Positions 9,084-18,015 of a stretch of 64,000 bases of DNA are shown here, piece after piece; positions within the stretch are counted from its first letter, which is position 1; each line of letters starts with the position of its first letter. Source of the stretch: Marinobacterium arenosum (lineage in GTDB: Bacteria > Pseudomonadota > Gammaproteobacteria > Pseudomonadales > Balneatricaceae); NCBI RefSeq assembly GCF_019795155.1, contig NZ_JAILYN010000002.1, forward strand, positions 124,001 through 188,000. Direction: 5' to 3'. The notes beneath the pieces were generated by a model. That model was not told where the DNA came from. It did no database searches and saw only the letters and a program-made list of their open reading frames with translations. Made by a program: the position numbers and the translations under genes.

Positions 9084-10070
9084 TCAAACAAAATGACCTA
9101 TATCACGCTGAGCCCATAGCTCGGCCGCCTGCGCGAACAGGGCCTCGGGCTGCTCCCCTCGCCCCAGCAATTTCAGGGTGATCGCCAGCGTCGAGATCAC
9201 CGCCGCCTCGCCATACTCATGCGCCCGCTCGCCACGCCAGAGCGCCACCACCGTATCCAGGTCGATCTGATCGTCACGCACCAGCCGCTTATCCAGCAGC
9301 CGTGGCCACTGCTGCTCACTCAGCTCGCCGTCCAGCAGCCAGAGTGCCCAGCTCTCACTGTCCGGCCGCGCCTCGGCCTCGCCACCGTCCCCTTTCAGGG
9401 TCAGGTTGCGCTCGCTGCCCAACAGCTGGGCGGTCTGCTGATGACGCGGGCCGTAGGGCGGATGGAACACCCCGTCGATACTGGCCGGCGCATGCAGCGG
9501 ATTGAGCATTCGGCACAGGGTGTGCACCGGCGAACGCAGCCCAAGAACTGCACGCAACTCGATCAGCTCGCCCAGCGCCGGTGCCATCCGCTCAAGCGGC
9601 AGGTAGGCAAACTGGCTGCGGTTCAGCTCTGCGGACACTTGCTGCCAGTCCCTACAAATCGGCACCTGGAGCGCCTCCAGTACCTGCTGGGCATACAGCC
9701 GACCGACGGTATGGCCCTGGGCGCCATGCATGAACACCCGCACGCCGTGACTGGCCAGGCAGAGCGCCGCCAGCACGAACCAGGGGTGACGGCGCTTCTT
9801 ACCGGCATAGGTCGCCCAGTCCAGGTCCACCGCCAGCGACGGCGCCTGCATCTGGGCCCGTACCGCATCGGCGAAACCGGCCAGCTCCTCCGGCGTCTCC
9901 TCCTGCACCCGCAGCAGCATCAGGAAGGCGCCGATCTGCTCCGGGCGCGCCTCGCCCCGCATGATCATCGTCAACGCCTCGCGGGCCTCGTCCCGGCTCA
10001 ACGGGCGCGAGCCCTGCTTACCCTTACCCAGGATGCGGATAAAACCGGCAAAAGGATGTTCATGTGACAT
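9084..10070 (-). CDS. ybiB: YbiB-like protein of the anthranilate phosphoribosyltransferase family (TrpD2)
   Basis: This protein has the TrpD fold but belongs to the TrpD2/YbiB branch, whose E. coli member binds nucleic acid rather than working in tryptophan synthesis. The 328 residues include the N-terminal helical domain (LSRDEAREALTMIMRGEARPEQIGAFLMLLRVQEETPEELAGF). The glycine-rich GTGGD loop of true TrpD is replaced by YAGKKRRHPWFVLAA, supporting the YbiB assignment. The ATG at 10070 is chosen because GGAGA lies 6 nt upstream. No trp genes are nearby. Confidence 0.88.
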   Translation of the reverse strand: MSHEHPFAGFIRILGKGKQGSRPLSRDEAREALTMIMRGEARPEQIGAFLMLLRVQEETPEELAGFADAVRAQMQAPSLAVDLDWATYAGKKRRHPWFVLAALCLASHGVRVFMHGAQGHTVGRLYAQQVLEALQVPICRDWQQVSAELNRSQFAYLPLERMAPALGELIELRAVLGLRSPVHTLCRMLNPLHAPASIDGVFHPPYGPRHQQTAQLLGSERNLTLKGDGGEAEARPDSESWALWLLDGELSEQQWPRLLDKRLVRDDQIDLDTVVALWRGERAHEYGEAAVISTLAITLKLLGRGEQPEALFAQAAELWAQRDIGHFV

Positions 10071-10139
10071 ATCTATCTCCATCTACGGCAATGCCAGCCG
10101 ACCACTATACCGGCCGGCGGCGGTTGCCACCAACTGCGC

Positions 10140-10168
10140 TTACCATCATTAGAGACCACTGGTAGAAT
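10140..10168 (+). promoter_or_regulatory. Sigma-70 promoter of rlmD-rluA
   Basis: TTACCA (10140-10145), a 17-nt spacer and TAGAAT (10163-10168) with an upstream TG forming an extended -10 (TGGTAGAAT). The predicted RNA start near 10175 lies downstream of the ATG at 10167, so it supports 10197 as the rlmD start. Confidence 0.68.
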
Positions 10169-10196
10169 GCGCGCTTTGATTTTTCAGGTACAGAGC

Positions 10197-11540
10197 ATGC
10201 GTCAACGGATCCAGTTCGGCCGCCCGCAACCGCGCCGCAGTAAAACGCCGCAGCAACCGCTGTCGCTCAGCATCGACAAGCTCAGTCACGAAGGCCGCGG
10301 TATCGCCCGCCACGAAGGCAAGACGGTGTTTGTCGAAGGCGCCCTGCCCGGCGAACAGGTAACGGCCAAGATCAGCCAGCAGCACCGCCGCTACGACGAA
10401 GCCGAATGCCTGTCGATAGAGCAACCGTCCGATCAGCGTGCGACGCCGGGATGCCCTCATTTTGGCAGCTGCGGCGGCTGCCAACTGCAGCACCTATCCC
10501 ATGACGAGCAGATCCACCAGAAACAGCAGTGGGTGCTGGAACAACTGGAACGACTCGGCGGGCTGCAACCGGAACAGGTCGAGCCGCCGCTCACATCGGA
10601 CAGCTGGCACTACCGCCGCGCCGCGCGCATCGGTATCAACCAGCGCCAGGACGGCAGCTCGATCGTTGGTTTCCGACGCCGTAACAGCAATCGGATTACC
10701 GCCTTGGAACAGTGCCCGGTGCTGGATCAACGGGGCGAGCCGCTGTTTCGGCTGCTCAGCGAACTGCTGGACCAGCATGGCGGCAGCAAACAGATCACCC
10801 ACGCCGAACTGAGCTACGGCGACCAGGTCGGCGCACTGACTCTGCGGGTCAAAAAATGTCCTGGCGACGCGCTACTGGGCGCGCTGAAACAGCTCGCCAG
10901 CGAGCAGCAGCTAAATCTTTACCTGGACCACGGCGAGCGGATCGAAATCGTCCAACAGGCCGGTGAACTGACCTTTTCACTGCCGGAGTTCAACCAGACG
11001 CTCGAGTTTGCGCCGGGCGACTTTATCCAGGTCAACGACGCACTGAACCGACAGATGATCGTCCGCGCCCTCGACTGGTTGGCACCAACCCCGGAAGAGC
11101 GGGTACTGGACCTGTTCTGCGGCCTCGGTAACTTCACCCTGCCGCTGGCCAGCCGGGCTGCCAGCGTGATCGGCATCGAAGGCAGCGAGCGGATGGTCGA
11201 ACGGGCCCGCGCCAACGCCGCCCGCAATGGGCTGGACAACTGCCGGTTCGAAGCGGCCGACCTGAGCCAGCCGATCCGTAAGAGCGACTGGTTCAAAGCG
11301 GGTTTCGACAAAGTGCTGCTCGACCCGCCCCGCACCGGTGCGCTGGAACTGGTACGCCAGCTGATCCACGGCCCCGCCGACCAGTTGCTCTACGTCTCCT
11401 GCAACCCGGCGGCACTGGCCCGTGATGGCGGCGAACTGCACAAGGCAGGCTTCCGACTTACCCGGTTCTGCGTGATGGATATGTTCCCGCAGACCACCCA
11501 TGTGGAGTCGCTGGCGCTGTTCGTACGGCAGCCGCGATGA
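10197..11540 (+). CDS. rlmD: 23S rRNA (uracil(1939)-C5)-methyltransferase RlmD
   Basis: SAM-dependent enzyme that methylates U1939 of 23S rRNA. The 447 residues hold an N-terminal TRAM domain (about 20-75), [4Fe-4S] ligands C86, C92 and C95 in CPHFGSCGGC with a fourth Cys in EQCPVL, and a Rossmann methyltransferase domain (LDLFCGLGNFTLPLA, LDPPRTGA). The catalytic Cys lies in LLYVSCNPAALARD. Start 10197 is chosen over 10167 because the promoter -10 overlaps the earlier codon. The gene overlaps rluA by 4 nt (ATGA), implying coupled translation of two RNA-modifying enzymes. Confidence 0.95.
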   Translation: MRQRIQFGRPQPRRSKTPQQPLSLSIDKLSHEGRGIARHEGKTVFVEGALPGEQVTAKISQQHRRYDEAECLSIEQPSDQRATPGCPHFGSCGGCQLQHLSHDEQIHQKQQWVLEQLERLGGLQPEQVEPPLTSDSWHYRRAARIGINQRQDGSSIVGFRRRNSNRITALEQCPVLDQRGEPLFRLLSELLDQHGGSKQITHAELSYGDQVGALTLRVKKCPGDALLGALKQLASEQQLNLYLDHGERIEIVQQAGELTFSLPEFNQTLEFAPGDFIQVNDALNRQMIVRALDWLAPTPEERVLDLFCGLGNFTLPLASRAASVIGIEGSERMVERARANAARNGLDNCRFEAADLSQPIRKSDWFKAGFDKVLLDPPRTGALELVRQLIHGPADQLLYVSCNPAALARDGGELHKAGFRLTRFCVMDMFPQTTHVESLALFVRQPR

Positions 11541-12166
11541 AACCGATGCCGGAGATTCTCTACAGCGACGACCAGTTGGTGGCGGTCGTCAAACCGGCCA
11601 AGCAGCTATCGGTGCCGGGCAAGGGTCCGGACAAGCAGGACTGCCTCTGGCACCGGGTACAGCAACAGTTTCCGACCGCCCGCATCGTGCATCGGCTCGA
11701 CTACGCCACCTCCGGGGTGATGGTGCTGGCCCTGACTGCCGACAGCCATCGGGCATTGAGCCTGCAATTCCAGCACCGCCAGACCGGCAAGCGCTACCAG
11801 GCGATCGTCGCCGGCCAATTGGCACAGAGCGAAGGCACCGTCGAACTACCGTTGCGCTGCGACTGGGAAAGACGACCTCTGCAGATGGTCTGCTACGAAC
11901 AGGGCAAGCCGGCGCAGACCCACTGGCGTCGACTGGAAGCGGTCGACGGCAACAGCCGGGTCGAGCTACTGCCGATAACCGGCCGCAGCCACCAGCTGCG
12001 GGTTCATATGCTGTCGCTGGGCCATCCGATGCTCGGCGACGAGTTTTACGCCCCCGAGCCGATACGCAAACAGAGTGAGCGACTGCTACTGCACGCCGAG
12101 ATGCTCAGCGTACAGCACCCGATCAGCGGTGAACCGCTGCGCTTCGAAAAGCCCTGTCCTTTTTAA
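11537..12166 (+). CDS. rluA: RluA-family pseudouridine synthase
   Basis: Isomerises uridine to pseudouridine in RNA; RluA proper targets 23S rRNA U746 and tRNA U32. The catalytic aspartate lies in RIVHRLDYATSG (Asp55), the RluA/RluC/RluD signature. There is no N-terminal S4 domain, and the 209-residue length fits RluA rather than RluC or RluD. The C-terminal ITGRSHQLRVHM is the second family signature. It overlaps rlmD by 4 nt. The exact target uridine is inferred from size and family. Confidence 0.88.
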   Translation: MKPMPEILYSDDQLVAVVKPAKQLSVPGKGPDKQDCLWHRVQQQFPTARIVHRLDYATSGVMVLALTADSHRALSLQFQHRQTGKRYQAIVAGQLAQSEGTVELPLRCDWERRPLQMVCYEQGKPAQTHWRRLEAVDGNSRVELLPITGRSHQLRVHMLSLGHPMLGDEFYAPEPIRKQSERLLLHAEMLSVQHPISGEPLRFEKPCPF

Positions 12167-12218
12167 GTCTCTTCGCGGATTAACAGGAAACACCCAGCTC
12201 AGGTGAACAGCGCCGCGC

Positions 12219-12420
12219 GGGCACAAAAAACGTGCCCACCCTACGAGGTTACAAGGCAGGAGCCCCTAGGCGGGGCTCTCTATGCCGCGGACAACAGAGT
12301 CCGCGAATGTCGCCCGCGGAGCGGGCTGCTACAAAGTACAGCCCGAGCGGTCGACGAGCACTTTTTGCTTTATGAACGGGTTAGAGGATCTTCCCACTAA
12401 AGCGCGAAGAATCCTCTTTA
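12219..12420. repeat. Run of consecutive hairpins after rluA
   Basis: Five short inverted repeats follow one another between rluA and the dehydrogenase gene: GGGCAC/GTGCCC (12219-12237), GAGCCCC/GGGGCTC (12260-12278), GCGGAC/GTCCGC (12287-12304), GCCCGC/GCGGGC (12312-12326) and AGAGGATCTTC/GAAGAATCCTCT (12383-12415). The fourth lies inside a 24-bp repeat (12309-12332) that recurs three times near 52.4-53.0 kb. No coding sequence is visible. This looks like an array of extragenic palindromic elements; one or more may stop the converging transcripts. Confidence 0.6.
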
Positions 12421-12435
12421 TGCCTGGCCCCGTGA

Positions 12436-13383
12436 TTAAAGCACCGAGCGCAGCGCCTCACCGCGCTTGAACGCCTGAATATTCTCGACAGTCTGCTGCA
12501 GGATCCGCTCACGCGCTTCGCGACTGCCCCAGGCACTGTGCGGCGTGACGATCAGATTATCCAGCTGAGCATCGATCAGCGGATTGCCGTTACACGGCGG
12601 CTCCTCGCTCAGCACATCGGTCGCCGCACCCGCCAAGTGACCGGACTGGAGCGCCTCGATCAACGCCTGCTCGTTGACGATACCGCCGCGTGCGGCATTG
12701 ACCAGAAAGCTGCCCGGCTTCATTTTGACCAGCGTGCCGGCATTGAACAGATCCCGGGTTTCATCGGTCAGCGGGCAGTGCAGGCTGATCAGATCCGATT
12801 CGGCCAGCAGCTGCTCGAACGCCACCCGCCCGTCGCGCACCGGCTGCCCCGGCCGTTCACCGACCAGCACCCGCATGCCGAAAGCTTCGCCGATCCGGGC
12901 AACGCCGCGCCCCAGGTTGCCATAACCGAAGACCCCCAACGTGCGACCGGCCAGCTCGCGGATCGGAAACGACAGCATGCAGAACTGGCTGGCCCGCCCC
13001 CAGTCGCCGGCCTTGACCGCCTTGTCGTAGTTCAACAGATTGGTGTGCAGCGCAAGGATCAACGCCCAAACATGCTGCACCACCGAATCGACACCATAGG
13101 CCACGCAGTTGCAGACCTGAATACCGGCACTGCGCGCCGCCGCCAGGTCAATGTTGTTGGTGCCGGTCGCCACCACGCAGATCAGCTTCAATTCCGGCGC
13201 CCGGGCGATGCTGGCCGCATCGATCACCACCTTATTGGTGATCACCACCTCGACCCCGGCGAGCCGCTCCGCCAGCTGCTCCGGCGTGGTCGCCATATGG
13301 GCCTGCAGTTCACTGAACTCGGCACGCAATGCCGACAGCTCAAGGTCTTCCAGACTTTCCAGATCCAGAATCACCGCTTTCAT
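12436..13383 (-). CDS. NAD-dependent D-2-hydroxyacid dehydrogenase
   Basis: Cytosolic oxidoreductase interconverting a 2-oxoacid and a D-2-hydroxyacid, most like glycerate/hydroxypyruvate reductase (HprA). The 315 residues contain the Rossmann loop FGYGNLGRGVARIGEAFG, the catalytic Arg in NAARGGIVNE, Glu in LSEEPP and His in VTPHSAWG, the family triad. The ATG at 13383 follows AAGGAG by 7 nt. It is separated from bamC by a bidirectional terminator, so it forms its own unit. The substrate (hydroxypyruvate, glyoxylate or other) cannot be fixed from sequence. Confidence 0.88.
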   Translation of the reverse strand: MKAVILDLESLEDLELSALRAEFSELQAHMATTPEQLAERLAGVEVVITNKVVIDAASIARAPELKLICVVATGTNNIDLAAARSAGIQVCNCVAYGVDSVVQHVWALILALHTNLLNYDKAVKAGDWGRASQFCMLSFPIRELAGRTLGVFGYGNLGRGVARIGEAFGMRVLVGERPGQPVRDGRVAFEQLLAESDLISLHCPLTDETRDLFNAGTLVKMKPGSFLVNAARGGIVNEQALIEALQSGHLAGAATDVLSEEPPCNGNPLIDAQLDNLIVTPHSAWGSREARERILQQTVENIQAFKRGEALRSVL

Positions 13384-13434
13384 AATTTTCTCCTTAGTCT
13401 TTTCAGGCCTGTCCGACACAGAGATACGGCCACT

Positions 13435-13459
13435 AAAAAGGGGCCGCGAGCCCCTTTTT
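13435..13459 (-). terminator. Rho-independent terminator of the dapA-bamC unit
   Basis: The stem GGGGC / GCCCC (13440-13444 and 13450-13454) has a 5-nt loop and five A and five T residues on either side. It lies just past the bamC stop codon. Confidence 0.8.
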
Positions 13460-13500
13460 CAATTTCCTAATCAGACATCAGCTCTTTTGCTGAACACTGC

Positions 13501-14931
13501 TCAACCGGCCTGGTTGAGCTGATCCTTCAGCTTCCAGAGGATCTCTTCGGCAACGATTGCCGGCGCAGTCAGCCCCTCGTCGGTGAAGACCTGCAGCAAC
13601 ACCCCCCCGCTGGAACGATCCAGGGTCAGTTGGTAACGGCCGACATGCTCGACCTCGCCGGTCTCCTCGTTATAGACACCGCTCTCTTCGTCGGTGCTGA
13701 ACACGTAGATAACCTTGCCACCCAGCCAGATCTTGAAGCCGTCTTTCTGAGCCAGTTCGTCGTCGGCGGCCGGTATTTCAATCTCGCCCTCTTTGACGAT
13801 ATGCGTTGGGCTGTCGTTACCATCCGCGGAGGCCACTTTCGCAGGCGCCGCCTTGGCGCTGTACCGGATAGCGTCCTCGCCAGCCTCGCCGCCCTCTTCG
13901 CCCACGCCGATCGCACGCTCCAGGAAGCTGGTATCCAGCTTGATCTCGCCACGATCGCCGTGCAGCCACTCGAAGAAGCCCATCTTCTGAGTCTCATCAT
14001 ACGGGGTGGACGTGGTGTAGGTCAGATAGAACACCCCTTTGCGCTGGTCGCGGGTACCCACGTCGAGCGCCGCCGCATCCAGCGCGTGATCGACCATCCC
14101 CCAGGCAGTATCGAGCGATGCGTCGATCTTCAGCACCGGATTACCACGCGAATCCCGCCCCAGCTGGTGACCGCCGCTAACCTGATCGCGCAATGCCACC
14201 AGGCTGGCAGAGCTACGCTCGCCGGTCGCCTTGCTCAGGTAACGCAGCATCTGGAACATCATATCCGACTTGTAACCGATATCCCGCGATTGTTGATTCC
14301 AGTCGATGGCGGCCACCTCCTGTTCCGCCGGGAACTGGACATGACGCATCTGAATGCTGGTCCGGCCCGGATCATCGACGGTCGGTTTCAGGCGTACCTG
14401 CATCTTGTTCTTGGTTGGGCCATCGATCCTCTGGAAGGTTAGCCGCTTGACCCAGCGACCGATCGCATCTATATCCTCACCCTCACGCTCCAGCCACTGG
14501 GTTTCCATCACCCCGAGCACCGGATCGGACTTGGCGATCTCGACGCCGTTGTAGCGCCAGAACTCCTGCATCTTGACCCACACATCGCCGATCGGCTCAT
14601 CGACGACAATCAGCTTCCGGTCACCTTCACGGGCCAGGTTGACCGCTTCGTTGGTGGTATCGGCATAGAAGAACTCCGGTCGCGGCACCTGAAACTCGGT
14701 ACTACGCTCGGAAGCCGTCAGATCCAGATCGGGGATCTCCAGCGGGTTGTTCAGCTGCTTGGCCTGCAGATGCGGCGGGATCACCAGCGCCTGCTCTTTT
14801 CTGGAGGCTTCATAGTCCTGCGAGCGGTCGCGGATCAGCCCGCTTTCGCCATAAAGCGCGTTGTCTTTCAAGCTGCTGCAGCCGGCCAATACGGCGGTGG
14901 CCAGCAACGTCATCGGCATCAGTTTATTCAT
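13501..14931 (-). CDS. bamC: Outer-membrane assembly lipoprotein BamC
   Basis: Lipoprotein subunit of the BAM complex that inserts beta-barrel proteins into the outer membrane. It starts with a signal peptide ending in the lipobox LAGC (about residues 14-17), followed by a BamC/NlpB unstructured region and helix-grip domains. At 476 residues it is clearly longer than E. coli BamC (344), the extra being an acidic linker near residues 280-390 and a third C-terminal region. The ATG at 14931 is preferred to the TTG four codons earlier. It lies 17 bp after dapA, the usual dapA-bamC pairing. Confidence 0.87.
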   Translation of the reverse strand: MNKLMPMTLLATAVLAGCSSLKDNALYGESGLIRDRSQDYEASRKEQALVIPPHLQAKQLNNPLEIPDLDLTASERSTEFQVPRPEFFYADTTNEAVNLAREGDRKLIVVDEPIGDVWVKMQEFWRYNGVEIAKSDPVLGVMETQWLEREGEDIDAIGRWVKRLTFQRIDGPTKNKMQVRLKPTVDDPGRTSIQMRHVQFPAEQEVAAIDWNQQSRDIGYKSDMMFQMLRYLSKATGERSSASLVALRDQVSGGHQLGRDSRGNPVLKIDASLDTAWGMVDHALDAAALDVGTRDQRKGVFYLTYTTSTPYDETQKMGFFEWLHGDRGEIKLDTSFLERAIGVGEEGGEAGEDAIRYSAKAAPAKVASADGNDSPTHIVKEGEIEIPAADDELAQKDGFKIWLGGKVIYVFSTDEESGVYNEETGEVEHVGRYQLTLDRSSGGVLLQVFTDEGLTAPAIVAEEILWKLKDQLNQAG

Positions 14932-14947
14932 GCTACGGCGCAATCCC

Positions 14948-15823
14948 TTAGATAATGGCGGCGCTACGCAAAGCGTCGCGAACCTGCTCGTGATACTGGG
15001 CGGACAACGGCGTCAGCGGCAAGCGGATGCCGCGGTCGATCAGCCCCATCTCGGCCAGCGCCCACTTCACCGGAATCGGGTTGGCCCCAACGAACAGCTT
15101 CTGGTGCAGCGGCTGTAGCTGCAGGTCCAGCTTGCGCGCCTCATCGGCGCTGCCGGCAATGGCCAACCGGCAAAGTTCGGCCATCTGCGCCGGCGCCACA
15201 TTGGCGGTCACGGAGACATTGCCCTGCCCACCCATCAGCATCAGCTCGGTGGCGGTGGCGTCATCGCCGGAGTAGATCGCAAAGCCCTGCGGCGCCTTTT
15301 CGATCAGCTCACGGGCACGTTGCAGGTCACCGGTGGCTTCCTTGATGCCGACGATATTGTCGATTTCGGCCAGCCGCAGCACCGTCTCCGGCAACATATC
15401 GCAGACAGTCCGGCCCGGCACGTTGTAAAGGATCTGGTCGATATCCACCGCTTCGGCAATTGCCTTGAAATGCTGGTAGAGCCCTTCCTGAGTAGGCTTG
15501 TTGTAGTACGGCACCACCAACAGGCAAGCGTCGGCGCCGACCTTTTTGGCTTCACGGGTCAATTCGATCGCTTCACGGGTACTGTTGGCGCCGGTGCCGG
15601 CGATCACCTTGATCCGGCCTGCAACCAGATCCACGACACGCTTGATCACCTGGCAATGCTCATTGCAATCCAGGGTCGCGGATTCGCCGGTGGTGCCGAC
15701 AGCGACGATCGCATCGGTTCCCTGCTGAACATGCATTTCGGTCAGCTTGTCCAGTGCCGGCCAATCGATTGCACCATCGGCGGTCATCGGGGTTACAAGC
15801 GCAACAAGGCTGCCAGTAATCAT
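14948..15823 (-). CDS. dapA: 4-hydroxy-tetrahydrodipicolinate synthase
   Basis: Condenses pyruvate with aspartate semialdehyde at the start of the lysine and diaminopimelate pathway. The 291-residue TIM barrel shows GTTGESATL, the catalytic Tyr in [11 protein letters not shown] and the Schiff-base Lys in [11 protein letters not shown]. The ATG at 15823 has GGAGA 7 nt upstream. It is cotranscribed with bamC and divergent from bcp across 169 bp. Confidence 0.96.
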   Translation of the reverse strand: MITGSLVALVTPMTADGAIDWPALDKLTEMHVQQGTDAIVAVGTTGESATLDCNEHCQVIKRVVDLVAGRIKVIAGTGANSTREAIELTREAKKVGADACLLVVPYYNKPTQEGLYQHFKAIAEAVDIDQILYNVPGRTVCDMLPETVLRLAEIDNIVGIKEATGDLQRARELIEKAPQGFAIYSGDDATATELMLMGGQGNVSVTANVAPAQMAELCRLAIAGSADEARKLDLQLQPLHQKLFVGANPIPVKWALAEMGLIDRGIRLPLTPLSAQYHEQVRDALRSAAII

Positions 15824-15992
15824 CTCTGTCTCCATAAACTTACACACAGCAGGCCGACACAGTGCCGCCGGCCGGGCTCAACCCTGCAGCCACGACCGAC
15901 CTCCGTCGCACCGATATCTGTTATCGTATAAAGGGCTGATATTCTAAACGAATTCAGCACCATCCAACCACCTGATTAAATAGGGAAATTCG

Positions 15993-16466
15993 ATGACAAC
16001 AGTGGCCATCAACGAACCTGTTGCAAACTTCAGCGCCCCGGCGACAAGCGATCAGACGATCAACCTTTCCGACCTGGCCGGCAAGAACGTCGTTATCTAT
16101 TTCTACCCGAAAGACAGCACCCCGGGCTGCACCACCGAAGGTCAGAACTTCCGCGACCTGTACGACCAGTTCGAAGCAGCTAACACCGTCATCTTCGGCG
16201 TCTCCCGCGACGGCCTGCGCGCCCACGAGAACTTCAAGGCCAAGCAGAGCTTCCCGTTCGAACTGATCAGCGACAAGGAAGAGGAGCTGTGCAAACAGTT
16301 TGACGTTATCAAACTGAAAAAGAACTACGGCCGGGAGTACCTGGGTATCGACCGCTCCACCTTCCTGATCGATGCCAACGGCGTACTCCGCCAGGAATGG
16401 CGCGGCGTCAAGGTGAAAGGCCATGCCGACGAGGTATTGGCCGCCGCCCAGGCACTGAACAGCTGA
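15993..16466 (+). CDS. bcp: Thioredoxin-dependent peroxiredoxin, Bcp/PrxQ family
   Basis: Cytosolic thiol peroxidase that reduces hydrogen peroxide and organic hydroperoxides. The 157 residues form a thioredoxin fold with the peroxidatic Cys in KDSTPGCTTEG and the catalytic Arg in the VSRDGLRAHENF region. In E. coli Bcp a second Cys follows five residues after the first; here that position is Gln. The only other Cys is in EELCKQF, so it may work as a one-Cys enzyme or use an atypical partner. It is divergent from dapA and convergent with nadA across a terminator. Confidence 0.92.
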   Translation: MTTVAINEPVANFSAPATSDQTINLSDLAGKNVVIYFYPKDSTPGCTTEGQNFRDLYDQFEAANTVIFGVSRDGLRAHENFKAKQSFPFELISDKEEELCKQFDVIKLKKNYGREYLGIDRSTFLIDANGVLRQEWRGVKVKGHADEVLAAAQALNS

Positions 16467-16486
16467 CAACCCGCCAGCCAGAAACC

Positions 16487-16512
16487 AAAAACGGGGCAAA
16501 AGCCCCGTTTTT
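16487..16512. terminator. Bidirectional terminator between bcp and nadA
   Basis: A perfect 7-bp stem ACGGGGC / GCCCCGT (16491-16497 and 16502-16508) has an AAAA loop, an A-run before and a T-run after. It serves the two convergent genes. Confidence 0.87.
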
Positions 16513-16542
16513 CATGTCCGCCGATACTAATCGACTATTAAC

Positions 16543-17595
16543 TTAACCGTTAAGTTTCGCCGAGAAATCCAGCATCCGTTGCAACGGGCGACGGGCATCC
16601 TCGATCAGCGCCGGATCCACATGGACCTCCTGGTCACCGGTTTCCAGCACATGCAGCAGACTTTCCAGCCCATTCATCGCCATCCACGGACAGTGGGCAC
16701 AGCTGCGACAGGTCGCGCCGCTACCACCGGTCGGTGCTTCGATGAACTGCTTACCCGGCGCAGCCTGACGCATCTTGTAGAAGATGCCCCGGTCGGTGGC
16801 GACAATAAACTGCTCGTTCGGCAGAGTCTGGGCGGCCTTGATCAGCTGGCTGGTCGAACCCACCGCGTCGGCGATCTCGACCACCGAGGCCGGCGATTCC
16901 GGATGCACCAGCACGCCGGCATCCGGGTAGACCTGCTTAAGATCCAGAATCCCTTTCGCCTTGAACTCCTCGTGCACGATGCAGGCACCATCCCACATCA
17001 GCATCTCGACACCCGTCTCACGCTGCACATAGGAGCCCAGATGCTTGTCCGGCGCCCAGATGATTTTCTTGTCCTGTTCAGCCAGGTGCTCGGCCACTTT
17101 CAGCGCAATACTGGAAGTTACCACCCAACCGGCGCGCGCCTTGACTGCCGCCGACGTGTTGGCATAAACCACCACCTCATGATCCGGGTGCTGATCGCAG
17201 AAGGCCGAGAATTCGTCGATCGGACAGCCGATATCCAGCGAACAGGTCGCCTCCAAGGTCGGCATCAGAATCCGCTTCTCCGGGCTGAGAATCTTGGCGG
17301 TCTCGCCCATGAAACGCACACCCGCCACTACCAGCGTTGAAGCTTCGTGAGTCGCCCCGAAACGTGCCATCTCCAGGGAGTCGGACACGCAGCCGCCGGT
17401 CTCCTCGGCCAGCTCCTGCATGATGTCGTCCGTGTAGTAGTGGGCGACCAGGCAGGCATCCTTCTCTTTCAGCAACCGCTTGATGCGGGCCTTGTAGTCC
17501 GCCACGGCTTCTGGGCTCATACCCGACGGCAGATGCTCTTTGGCAAAATGTTCCTGTACCAGGATGCGATCCGAAATTTGTTTAGTATCGAGCAT
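16543..17595 (-). CDS. nadA: Quinolinate synthase A
   Basis: [4Fe-4S] enzyme that condenses iminoaspartate with dihydroxyacetone phosphate to quinolinate in de novo NAD synthesis. The 350-residue protein shows [19 protein letters not shown], the conserved cysteines in [12 protein letters not shown], and [13 protein letters not shown] near the C-terminus, typical of the E. coli-type NadA. The ATG at 17595 is the best fit to homologs; four upstream codons are possible. nadB and nadC are not in the window. Confidence 0.96.
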   Translation of the reverse strand: MLDTKQISDRILVQEHFAKEHLPSGMSPEAVADYKARIKRLLKEKDACLVAHYYTDDIMQELAEETGGCVSDSLEMARFGATHEASTLVVAGVRFMGETAKILSPEKRILMPTLEATCSLDIGCPIDEFSAFCDQHPDHEVVVYANTSAAVKARAGWVVTSSIALKVAEHLAEQDKKIIWAPDKHLGSYVQRETGVEMLMWDGACIVHEEFKAKGILDLKQVYPDAGVLVHPESPASVVEIADAVGSTSQLIKAAQTLPNEQFIVATDRGIFYKMRQAAPGKQFIEAPTGGSGATCRSCAHCPWMAMNGLESLLHVLETGDQEVHVDPALIEDARRPLQRMLDFSAKLNG

Positions 17596-17735
17596 AGATC
17601 CGCACAACTATCCGTTAATCACCGCGGCACCGGCGCCGCAAAAAACGACCAAAACGGCCAGGGCCGCATTATAACACAGTCCGACCACTCTCTAGTGACA
17701 ACAAAGCCCAGGGGCGCGACTTTCGGGCAGATACG

Positions 17736-17763
17736 AAAAAGGAGCACCGAGGTGCTCCTTTTT
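17736..17763 (-). terminator. Terminator after the tRNA-Lys pair
   Basis: The stem GGAGCAC / GTGCTCC (17741-17747 and 17752-17758) with a 4-nt loop is flanked by five A and five T. On the minus strand it directly follows the second tRNA-Lys. Confidence 0.87.
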
Positions 17764-17770
17764 GAAAATT

Positions 17771-17846
17771 TGGTGGGTCGTATAGGACTCGAACCTATGA
17801 CCAATTGGTTAAAAGCCAACTGCTCTACCAACTGAGCTAACGACCC
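17771..17846 (-). tRNA. tRNA-Lys (anticodon TTT), copy 1
   Basis: A 76-nt cloverleaf on the minus strand. It starts GGGTCGTTAGCTCAG, has anticodon loop CTTTTAA (TTT) and T-arm with GGTTCGAGTCC, and ends in an encoded CCA. It is identical to the copy 34 bp away and lies closer to the terminator. Confidence 0.97.
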
Positions 17847-17880
17847 GGAATTTAGCCTTCAAGAAGGCTGCCGTTGGGAG

Positions 17881-17956
17881 TGGTGGGTCGTATAGGACTC
17901 GAACCTATGACCAATTGGTTAAAAGCCAACTGCTCTACCAACTGAGCTAACGACCC
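17881..17956 (-). tRNA. tRNA-Lys (anticodon TTT), copy 2
   Basis: Same 76-nt sequence as the neighbouring copy (acceptor GGGTCGT, loop CTTTTAA, encoded CCA). It is the upstream member of a tandem pair that follows queC, a position where tRNA-Lys genes are common behind the tol-pal cluster. Confidence 0.97.
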
Positions 17957-18015
17957 CTCCAACGGAGGCCGTATAATACGGCCTCAGAACGAAAAAGCAA
18001 GTAAAAATATCGCTT

